In this document: positions 55,450 through 64,000 of the stretch, in pieces | How the letters are laid out: each line of letters opens with the position of its first letter | Position numbering within the stretch: position 1 is the first letter of the stretch | NCBI GenBank assembly: GCA_026214975.1 | Contig: CM047806.1 | Coordinates: 101,200,239 to 101,264,238, forward strand | Origin: Gentiana macrophylla | Taxonomy: Eukaryota > Streptophyta > Magnoliopsida > Gentianales > Gentianaceae | Direction of reading: 5' to 3' | DNA length: 64,000 nt | The notes under the pieces: model-generated | Databases searched by the model: none | Told to the model about the DNA's origin: nothing | The model's input: the letters and a program-made list of their open reading frames with translations, nothing else | Position numbers and translations under genes: made by a program

Positions 55450-56179
55450 GCTCCTAACAACCGAAAGGGAAAACATAAGCAGCAGCAAAGACTTTTTCTA
55501 AAAGGGCTTTCCATGTCATTTTCACGTTTATACGCAAAGCTACAATCATAACTTTCCATTACACATTTTAAATGCTTGGATCAAAATCCCATAACACATT
55601 TTTCATACGCATTTAACAATGTGGTCAGTGTCTTAAGTTCTGCTCTCAGCCCAATGATAATCTACATTGCAAAATAATCAAAGAACCAAACCAGCAAGAT
55701 ACAGTAAGATCAAAGAAAGCTTGTTTTTGCAGAGAAGTGGCATATATAGTAGTATTGTTGATTCTAGTGGTGTATAGCAATTGTGTATCTGAAGATTTAC
55801 AGATTTTCTGTAGTTGTTTCAACTATCTATGTGGTTTGATTTCCCATCCTTGTGATGGGGTTTTCTAGTGTTTTCTATGATGGCTGAGCCATGGGCTGCT
55901 TCAAGAAGAATTGGGGGATACGGGTCGATAATTTGTCATATTTTGTACCTAGTGAAGTCTTATATATTATGGATCAATATATTAAAATAACCGGATCAAT
56001 TTCACATATCTATGTGTACGTATATAAAAATCATTTTGTAATGTTTTTTTAAGCTGCCCCATTAACCTCTCTAAGGTGCAGCTGCCCTTGAGCTTCCATT
56101 GTATTTTCTTTTGTCTAGCATCTTTTATTTCTAAAATCTGGTCAAAGATCCAAATTTTAGACACCACATATTAGCAATC

Positions 56180-56182
<3 letters not shown>
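55450..56182 (-). promoter_or_regulatory. Upstream region of the F-box gene
   Basis: On the minus strand TATATATG (about 55743-55751) could be the TATA box, near 300 bp before the ATG. GTTGTTAG just before the start (about 55453-55460) could be the acceptor of a leader intron. The rest shows no coding or repeat family that I recognise. Confidence 0.35.
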
Positions 56183-56221
<39 letters not shown>

Positions 56222-56443
56222 AGGACTCGCATTGGGTGGGGAAGAGAACCAATAGGGGAAATTCTTATTACATGTTTTTCTTTTGCAGTAGAATTCAACA
56301 ATATACACTACTCCCATTCGAGAACTGCGAAAAATTGAGACAGATACAAGACACAACCAGGGCCGTGGATTCACATAAACCATGAAAACTAGGAAAAAGC
56401 AATTTTAATTTTAAAAAAAACATGACAAAGCAATTTTAATTTT

Positions 56444-56474
<31 letters not shown>

Positions 56475-56794
56475 GGATGAACACTTTAACATGGACAAAG
56501 GTGAGGAGTTAGGACGCACACGCACCTTGGCAGGCAGAATCCGCCGGTGTTTGATGGGGGGGCTCTTCTAGGCTGGACGTACGTATTATGGCGGCAGCAA
56601 GCGACCGGTGGTGATGGATTTTGTAGCATGTATGGGGTTTTTAACTCCTTTACGACGAAATTAATGAAATTTACCCGGGGAAAAAAGGTTTTATAATTTT
56701 TTTAATGGATTTTTTTATTTATTTTTTCATTTTTATTTTGGGACACTAGACAAAGTTTTAAGGCAAAGAGAATTCGTGTAATTGTAAATTTTTA
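56183..56794. other. Intergenic stretch with poly(A) and AAAAC repeats
   Basis: A run of about 31 A (56188-56218), a duplicated word (CAAAGCAATTTTAATTTTAA at two nearby sites, 56396-56445), and an AAAAC microsatellite (about 56444-56475). No gene is seen. The A-run could mark the end of a short retroposon, but no matching body was found. Confidence 0.5.
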
Positions 56795-57173
56795 TTTTTA
56801 TTTTTAAACCAATCATTTTATTCAATCACAAAGCCATCAAACAGGCAAGAAATTACATAGTCTTTATGTTCAATCGTGAAAAATAAAAACACAAATGCGT
56901 CCATAAACTATACTAATGTCAAGCTAGCCTCAAATTCTTCACTCGTTCAACCGTCTGGGAAGCAAACACGAAGGCCGGCGGCCTCTCTGCTTCTGCTTCG
57001 TGTAGAACTTTATTTCGCCAGAGCCATATTCCGTACACCACTTTTCTCCAAGTATATTTCCAAGTCGATGAGCCAACGTATGATCGGTTGGTCCGATCCA
57101 AGTTAAAATTGTAAAATTTTACATAAAAGAAAGAAGAAGAAAAAGTCTCGCTCCCCAAGCTTTTTTTTATCAC
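56795..57173 (-). mobile_element. LINE (L1-like) 3' end, 5'-truncated
   Basis: On the minus strand the frame 57173-56919 ends with WRKVVYGIWLWRNKVLHE and VFASQTVERVKNLRLA, typical of the C-terminal end of plant LINE reverse-transcriptase ORFs. It is followed by a short tail with GAATAAAATG (about 56816-56825) and then an A-rich end (AAAATAAAAATAAAAA, 56788-56805). Only the last 50 or so codons look like LINE; the 5' part was lost by truncation. Confidence 0.6.
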
Positions 57174-57314
57174 CAGATATACGCATTTATCGTAAAATAT
57201 TCTCAGAAATGTATTATGGTCTCTGAATGCACTGTCATGTGCTATATATGTAACACATACCGTATTTCTTCAATTGTGAATAAAAATCATATTTTCCCAA
57301 ATCTCTATTATGAT

Positions 57315-58046
57315 TAAGTGCACATGATCCGGTTTTCCGGTTTTTTACCACTTTTAAAATCAAACTATTTTTTTACGGTTTTCAAATTCACAAACCAAAA
57401 CCGAACCATAACTAGTAAAACCATTTATTCGGTCCGGTTTGATCACTTTGGTTCCGGTTTTTCCTGGTTTTTATGTATATGTGTGTGTACATACACACAA
57501 CATTATGTTGTCATACATTCCAATTAGGTTGATCGATAAAGTCAAGTAAACTATTTTGTTTAATCATGTCATAGTCATATTAGTCAGCCAAAACCTACGT
57601 GTGTGAGGTAATTGATTGGAGTATTAATAGATAATGGTCTGAGATATTACTTATTTACATTTAGTGATAATTAAGGGAGATTTATTTGCACCACACCTAA
57701 TCTACTCGTGGACCACTCTATATGTGCACTACAGTAGAACCGACTTTTTGTGGTTGCATTGTGCGAACCGACTTTGATTAAAGGCCCCCAAAATCAATAG
57801 TGATATACATAGACATATACACACACATACATATACACACATGTAAATATTAAAACACACGGACACACACATATGTATATGTAATATATATAAATATATA
57901 TCCTGTTTGGTCCGGTTTTAATTTTAAAAAATCAAAACCAAATTGTTTTTCACGGTTTGGTTTTTAACAATACAAAAACCAACAAAAAAACCATGGTTTA
58001 CGTTTTTCCGGTTTGGACCGGTTTCCGGTTATTTTGTTCACCCCTA
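57315..58046. mobile_element. Non-autonomous hAT-like DNA element
   Basis: Flanked by an 8-bp duplication ATTATGAT (57307-57314 and 58047-58054). The ends are TAAGTGCACATGATCCGG and, from the other side, TAGGGGTGAACAAAATAACC, an imperfect terminal inverted repeat of the hAT pattern. The inside is rich in CCGGTTT/AAACCGG words and has an AC/AT microsatellite (57800-57895). There is no transposase ORF. The 8-bp duplication is the strongest evidence. Confidence 0.7.
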
Positions 58047-58320
58047 ATTATGATATCACAGAGAGTTTTGAATTTTGGGATCATCTCTACTCTATCAACC
58101 CCAATCTCCTCATTTCTCCTTCCAGTTGCCGTCCCCTTCTCCCCTCTGCTCATCCCGCCGCCAGCTTCTCTCATCTTCCGCCTCCTGTTTTTCTTGTGGC
58201 TCATTCTCCTCCATCTCTAACCTCCCTTCGACTTTACCCTCACTTTTTCCTAATCATCTCAGAGTCCTCCTCCTGCCGCTACTTCCACCATAACTTCCGG
58301 AAACACTTCATCATCCCCTT

Positions 58321-58960
58321 AACAGCAACACTTCATGCCCCCATTAAACTAAATTCCACAAACTATATGACGTGGAAATTTCAATTCACGACTCTTCTCT
58401 CCGCATATGAATTGATCGGCTTCATTGATGTCACTCGGCCCTGCCCACCCACCACCCTCGTTTGCGATGTCACCACCGTGCCCAACTCCTACCACAACCT
58501 ATGGACTCGGCAGGATATCCTCAACACCATTCTCGGCTCTCCTACTAGCAATGAGATGCCATATATTTCGCATGTTGACACCGCACGTGAAGCTTGGAAT
58601 ATTCTTTCCGGTATTTATTGCTAAGCCCTTGAGAGGGCGCATTAAACATCTCAAATTTTCCTTGCGTACTCTCACCACAGCTCTCGCCTATTTCCACTTA
58701 TCTTCACGCGGTTAAGGCCAAAGCTGATGAATTGGCCATGTTGGTGGCACCCATGGATTCTGAAGATCTCCTTGATCATATACTTGTACATCTAGGAGAG
58801 GAATATGCTGAATTGGTTCGTGCGTTTCAAGCTCGATTCCTTATTACATTTGAGGAGCTATATGAAAATTGCTCAATTTTGAAGCCGGTTTGCACCCAAG
58901 CATGCAAATTTTACACGCGCCCCATCCCACTTCTCTTATGGCATCCCCACTACTACAAAC
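58321..58960 (+). pseudogene. Copia gag
   Basis: LNSTNYMTWKFQFTTLLSAY (copia gag start), NLWTRQDILNTILGSP, HVDTAREAWNILSGIY, then after a shift AKADELAMLVAPMDSEDLLD and ILVHLGEEYAELVRAFQARF. Stops at 58622 and 58713. No zinc knuckle found after it. Confidence 0.8.
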
Positions 58961-59189
58961 CCCTCCCCGTCGGCATTTCAACCCATGGCCACCCACATCG
59001 GCCCCACCTACTACATGACCACTCCCTCATGCTCCTTATCAACCGAGGCCTTATCTAGGTAAATGCCAACTATATTTGGGGTCCAATGTGACAGTCCCAA
59101 GAGATGCCCTACCTACCCATTCTTTCAGCAGCTATCCACTTCACAAGCTCGGTCCCACCCCACCACCACCCCATGCTCATCATGCCGCC

Positions 59190-60330
59190 ACCACACTTTG
59201 GCTCCTGATAGCGGGGCTTCTCACCATATGATCAGAGATTTTCGACTCTCACCATATGACCCTTATCATGGTTCTCGATGACATTCAGATTGGGGGATGG
59301 CGCCTTCTTCCCAATACTCATATTGTTTCTACTACTTTACTCGCTTAATTATTCCTTTCGCTTATCTCATGTTTTATGTGTTCCCCGTATTACTCATAAC
59401 TTACTATATGTTTCTCAATTCTGTGCGGATAATAATGTCTCTATTGAATTCTCACAGGATTATTTTCTTGTGAAGGACCATCAGACATGCTCATGTCTCC
59501 ACGAGGGGGAAGTTAAAGATGGCCTGTATCTATGGATATCTTCTCAAATTTTAGCTTTTTCCGTGAATAAAACAACCTCTGTGACTTTGCACCATCCATT
59601 GGTTCATCCTGCTTCTCCCATTCTCCAACACATCATCCATCAGCACTCTCTGGCCACCAACCCCTCTCTTAATGTCTCCTATTGTGATGCGTGTTCCAGC
59701 CATAAGAGTCATCACCTTTCTGTTTCAGTTTCTACTTTACGCCTTCCTCCTTAAAAATAAGTTTTTGTAATGTATGGACATCACATGTATACTCAGTGAT
59801 TATTTGAAATATTATGTCATTTTCATGGATCATTTAACCCGTTATTTTTCCATGCTTTAAAACATCGGTTGAAAAGCAATTTGATGTCATCATTAAAATT
59901 CTTTACACAAACAATGGCACAGAGTTTATTGACATCCATGGTTTTCTCTCTGATCATGGCATTGCTCACCACACTTTCCCCCTTCACACACCTCAATACA
60001 ATGACGTCTCCGAATGTTGTCACTTACACATTGTCGAAATAGGCCTTACCCTTCTTAATCGTGCTCATATGCCCTTAACTTATTAGACTTATGCCTTCAC
60101 TGCTGATGTTTACCTTATCAATAGAATGCCCACTTATGTGCTGCCAAGTCCTCTCCCTGTGACAAACTATTTCACCAAGCCCCAAATTATTCCAAACTCC
60201 ATGTCTTTGGTTGCTTATGTTACCCCAGGTTGCGGCCTTATAACCATCATAAACTTGAACCCACCTTTTTCAGAGTGTCATTCTTGGTTACTCCTTAACC
60301 CAAAGTGCGTATCTATGTCTTCATCTTGAA
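59190..60330 (+). pseudogene. Copia protease and integrase
   Basis: Protease site LAPDSGASHHMIRD (59200-59245), second half SHVLCVPRITHNLLYVSQFC (59370-59430), GAG-pre-integrase region (DHQTCSCLHEGEVKDGLYLW, YCDACSSHKSHHLS). The integrase core is only partly readable (59820-60190; NGTEFIDIHGF-like and HTPQYNDV-like pieces). Downstream 60330-60780 is Ser/Pro-rich linker with no clear frame. Confidence 0.72.
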
Positions 60331-60834
60331 ACATCTCGCTTATATGTTTCTCGTGATGTTAAATTTGTGTGGTCTATCTTTCCCTTCCAATCTTCCTCTT
60401 CTCCCCGCTCTTCTGAAACCTACACTTCTGATTCATGGATTCCCATTCTTCTTTCCACCCTTTCGATTTCCATCAGTGTCCTTCAGCCCCTTGATCAACT
60501 CCTGGACTATCCGCCCTCCTAGACCTCCCTATCCACCGAGTCTCCTTCCCCATCCCCTACGTTCTCTTCCCCATCTTATTCACCACCCTTCTCTCCACAC
60601 CTTCTCCTCTCCATATTCCTCATCCTATGACTACCCGTGCTTGCAATAACATCTTCAAACCTCACAAATCCTCAACCTTAACTCCTAGTTAGATTCAAAA
60701 TACTCTAATATTAAACCCTCTTCTTACAAATAGGCTCTCCAATATCCTCATTGGCGCACTACCATGTCTCAAGAATTTAATTTTTAGTTACCAATGGTAC
60801 ATGGTCTTTAGTTCCTTCTCCTCCACAGGATAAC

Positions 60835-61325
60835 CTAGTTGATAGCAAGTGGGTCTTTCGCATTAAATGCAAGGTTGATGGTTCAGTTGATCGCTATAAA
60901 GCCCGTTTAGTTGCCAAGGGATTCACTCAGCGCCCTGGTGTGGATTATTTGAGACTTTAAGTCCAGTTGTCAAGCCTGCGACTATTCGCTTGGTTTATCT
61001 CTTGTTAGTTCCTTGGGATAGTCTCTTCGCCAATTAGATGTTAACAATGATTTTCTGTAGGGTACTTTGACTGAGTAGGTTTATATGGCCAAACCTATGG
61101 GATTTGTTGACTCTGACCATCCTGATTATGTATGTCGGCTGCATAAGGCCATTTATGGCCTCAAGCAGGTTCCTCGTGCATGGTATCATGAACTGAAGCA
61201 GTTTCTTCTCTCTCTTGGTTTTTGCAACTCTACAACGGATTCCTCATTGTGTATATTTTCGTCTCACCCTACCTTCATTGTTGTTTTGCTCTATGTTGGT
61301 GATATAATTATTACAGGTACTGACA
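60835..61325 (+). pseudogene. Copia reverse transcriptase, truncated
   Basis: [20 protein letters not shown] and [15 protein letters not shown] (60840-60955), a stop, then VYMAKPMGFVDSDHPDYVCR, AIYGLKQVPRAWYHELKQFL and the catalytic region LLYVGDIIITGTD, where Gly replaces the first Asp of YVDD. The sequence ends there and changes to unrelated DNA. Confidence 0.85.
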
Positions 61326-61340
61326 CAACTATATTTTCTG

Positions 61341-61869
61341 GTTTTGTTGATCTAAGATTTATAACTCAAAAACTACACAAAATTAGTTTTGGCCTCGATA
61401 CACCATTTTGGCTCGTGCAAAAAACCACGCCAAAATGTCTGAAAGCATTATGTTTGGTCTCTGTTCATGTTTGGCACGCACCAAACACTTTTGGCCAGCG
61501 TGAAACGGTCAAAAACGTCCCTATACCTGCCAAAAAAATTGCAATTTCAAGAACCAAACCAAATCCAAATGATATACTTCGATTCCAACACAAAAGATAC
61601 ACAAAACAGGACCACATTACTTGTCAAACACTATAAAACAACAAAGTTTCAATATGAACATCCTCTTACCTTAAATTCAAGCAAAAACGGTCCCAAAAGC
61701 AATGCAATTCAAACATAACATACAACCTTCAAGCAAAACCTATGTGTTATAACATGATAAGGAATCCAGATACAAAATAGGTAATTAACAGAAGCAATCT
61801 AAAAGTAATAATCAATAGAAATAACATAAACAAGAAGAACACAAGATCTGACGTGGTTTCGGCGTTGTG
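61341..61869. other. Unassigned stretch, right end in a copia LTR
   Basis: No domain is seen in 61341-61800; the open frame to 61636 is a read-through of the RT remnant into noncoding sequence. The last bases (AACACAAGATCTGACGTGG) look like a copia LTR that continues at 63294 after the solo gypsy LTR. Confidence 0.45.
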
Positions 61870-63293
61870 TGATGACGGTTAAAATAGTCTATCCAACGGT
61901 ATCAACATTCTATCCATTATGAGCTAAAATAGTTGTTTCGACCTATAAATATGAACAATTTATGTTGAATATCATATGTCGGGTTCGTGAGTCAAGAAAT
62001 CGCACTTAGCGCTTATTTTCCTGCTTTGATATTATTTCGCATTATTTGAGGATTTTCGTGATACGAAATATTGGGCCGAGCATCATGGACAAATATGGAG
62101 TGGATCAATGAAAGGAATGAGCCTAGGTATTCCGTAACATTCCAAGTTAAGTCGGCTGAAGAAAATGGACAAAAATACCCCCGGTTTACCGAGGAGGGCC
62201 ACCGACTTACCGAGAGTCCAGAACCTTCAGAAACGCGTTTTCTTGGACGAGGGGTAGAACTAGATGTTTCTAAGCCGGTTTAGATAGCTATAAATACGAG
62301 GCTTCGCCTCAGAACCAAAAGTGTACAATTTTCAAGACAAATATTATGCAATAAAAGTTCTTTGTTCTTTATTTTTATTTATTTTATGAGTTCTGGTCGG
62401 AGAGACGACGGAGTCGCAGCCTAGGGAGAGATTTGAGGGAGATCTACGCTCATCTTCGAGGGTATGATTTTCTGTCTTTTCCAAGATGTAGATCTATCGT
62501 TGTTCTATTCGACTAGTATGGTTTAATTGCTTATTTAGTTTAATTATATAGGAGTTAGTTTATTTTACCCAAAGGTGTTATAGATCCGATTCACAGAAGA
62601 AATCATGAAATAGTAGTTATGCTTCTTCGATCTCGCGACGGTCTATTCGCTTAGATCCAATACCTAGTAAATTACTTATTCATGATAATCGGCGCCACCA
62701 CGCTTGATCGATAAACTTAATTTACATGTTTTTAGCCTGATCAACTATTTGCATGTCATCATAAACTAGCAAGAAATACTTAATAGTGAAGTGCTATGTT
62801 TGGACATTATCTAGAATGGACCCTAGAACGTGATGATCAATGTCGACAAATGTATGAGTTAGCACTCAATATCGATAAATTCTAGTTCTTTGCGCATATG
62901 GGCTATTACGGACCAATTAAGGAGGGTAGCTTGCATATAGATTATTTACTACCATTGTCGGAGTAGATAGGGTTAGAGTTGTACCAGAAATGAACAATGA
63001 ATAAATTCATCAACGGGGAGGATCAAGGTATGTGTGGGGAAATAACTAATTATTCATAATTGAACTAATACATTAGAAACTCTTGTTGCTCTCTTGAACT
63101 TGCATAATCTTGCTAGCGATTGTTACCAAATTTACTAATGTCTATATTAAGTTGGTCGTAGACCGTTATTCGTGACAAGCTCAATCTTGATAATTAGACG
63201 CCTACGAGTCTCTCGTGGATCGACCTTGATTTGCCGGGTACTCACTACGATAGACCTAGTCCTATTGCTAGTAAGTCCTTTGCACGCCGATCA
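61870..63293 (+). repeat. Solo gypsy LTR
   Basis: 1424 bp from TGATGACGG to CCGATCA, flanked by TTGTG at 61865-61869 and 63294-63298. It has a TATA box (TATAAATA, 62289-62296) and a 3' part resembling the G1 LTR. No internal sequence adjoins it, so it is a solo LTR left by LTR-LTR recombination. No gene; the frame at 62071-62283 is chance. Confidence 0.82.
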
Positions 63294-64000
63294 TTGTGCC
63301 GATTACTCCACGCATGTAAAAGAGATATTTTATTATGCACTGAATTTCAGACGGATTACACTCACTACAATGATCAATACAGTTGTTATTTATAGTCACA
63401 GATCCTTAAACCCTAACTGCCAAGAATCTATGTCGGATTGCCATAAATTCCCAGATGTTGGTCCTCTCACGACCCAACTCACCTAACCATTGCCTGATGT
63501 AGAACTCGCTTGTATCCAAAACTCAAGCAGACTTCTCAAAGATGTCATTAAAACTGTAAGAACCTCAGCAGACTTCCCAGCTGACTTTCATAGACTTGGA
63601 TACACTTGTCAGCAGACCATCACTCAGCTGACTACCATATTAGTTCTACCAGATGCAGAGTTTAAGTCACTTTACTGACAAATCTAAACCTTGACTTGAA
63701 CTCTCACCACAACCAACCCAGATTGCATAAACAGATGTACTTGTACCGATGAATTCACAATGCCGATGTAATCGCACTAGATTTCTCCATCGAATCCACT
63801 CACCGACCGCCTCATCCGAGCCCGAATTTCCAGATTAAAAGCTTTGAATATTAAGCAAGTCCAGCACAACTAAAAACTTGTTTCATCGAATCGGGTTTAG
63901 TGAACATGTCACAGGCTTGCTGGTGCCGATCTTCTTCACTACAACCCTCTACTCATTTCTCAGAAAATGATACCTCACATCAATATGCTGGGTTCTCTAA
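63294..64000 (-). mobile_element. Copia LTR part and RNase H end
   Basis: The left part continues the copia LTR interrupted by the solo LTR (CCGATTACTCCACG follows the duplication). At the window edge, minus strand 64000-63840, the RNase H end of a copia is readable in pieces (HIDVRYHFL, then a VVEE-like and an ADMFTK-like region), with stops. The LTR start lies somewhere in 63680-63830 but was not fixed. Confidence 0.6.

Larger units (their letters stand above)
58055..61340 (+). mobile_element. Decayed Ty1/copia element
   Basis: Domains in copia order on the plus strand: PBS-like TGATATCACAGAG (58050-58062), gag, protease, integrase, RT, all with stops and shifts. It is truncated inside RT at about 61325, and no LTR is seen on the right. 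On the left the hAT-like element sits at the LTR/PBS boundary. The 57174-57306 stretch may be the LTR end but cannot be confirmed. Confidence 0.78.

Noticed and set aside
56183..56220. SINE or processed pseudogene ending at the A-run
   Set aside because: No body sequence, A/B boxes or target duplication could be found around the A-run.
57957..58220. Hydrophobic and Pro-rich small proteins at 57957-58293
   Set aside because: Overlapping frames in pyrimidine-rich DNA at the hAT/copia border; no family and no shared frame.
61085..61636. 183-codon ORF as an intact copia RT
   Set aside because: Only the first 80 or so codons match RT; the catalytic YVDD reads YVGD and the rest is unrelated sequence.

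Overview
The window looks like nuclear DNA of a flowering plant, probably a eudicot. It is almost entirely a deep nest of LTR retrotransposons beside one recognisable host gene. The plant assignment rests on Athila-type Ty3/gypsy elements primed by tRNA-Asp, Ty1/copia elements, a LINE 3' end, a hAT-like element, and an intron-containing F-box/FBD gene. No rRNA, intact tRNA gene, CRISPR array or bacterial-style operon was seen. AT microsatellites, solo LTRs and broken reading frames dominate.

Layout. (1) 1-3690 is the 3' end of an Athila-like element (G1): noncoding tail, polypurine tract, 1.7 kb LTR. It sits in a copia LTR. (2) 3691-54044 is one minus-strand Ty1/copia element, cut in its integrase by a larger insertion. 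Its 3' half is at 3691-6651 and its 5' half at 52237-54044. (3) The insertion is an Athila-like element (outer element, 6652-52231, target duplication ATAGC). It has 1.57 kb LTRs, gag, protease, RT-RNase H, integrase and an extra ORF3 preceded by its own TATA box. (4) The outer pol is split between protease and RT by 11737-43062 (target duplication ACATC). This holds a second Athila-like family. A plus-strand copy (A, 11737-22770) is followed by about 20 kb of rearranged, mostly minus-strand copies. These are a pol-bearing copy (E), two gag-only copies (C and D) and several LTR fragments sharing LTRs in tandem.

(5) 54050-55449 is a three-exon F-box/LRR/FBD gene on the minus strand; the copia element begins 5 bp after its stop codon. 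(6) 55450-64000 has the gene's upstream region, a LINE 3' fragment, a 732-bp hAT-like element with an 8-bp duplication, a decayed plus-strand copia, a solo gypsy LTR (duplication TTGTG) inside another copia LTR, and a copia RNase H end at the window edge.

Order of events inferred from nesting: copia beside the F-box gene, then outer Athila into copia, then the inner Athila family into outer pol, with G1 independently entering the copia 3' LTR. The inner family looks like an autonomous/non-autonomous set: A and E carry pol, C and D carry a gag-like ORF and no pol, and all share LTR, PBS and tail signals. The most notable signals are noncoding: a 33-nt copy of the 5' half of tRNA-Asp in the tails of the inner family, twin hairpins shared with the outer family, a second polypurine tract about 1 kb upstream of the real one, an internal promoter built from the same palindromes as the LTR promoter, and a PBS engulfed by the LTR end. 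Many disagreements between near-identical copies fall on CAG/CTG sites, so some frameshifts may be sequencing error rather than decay.
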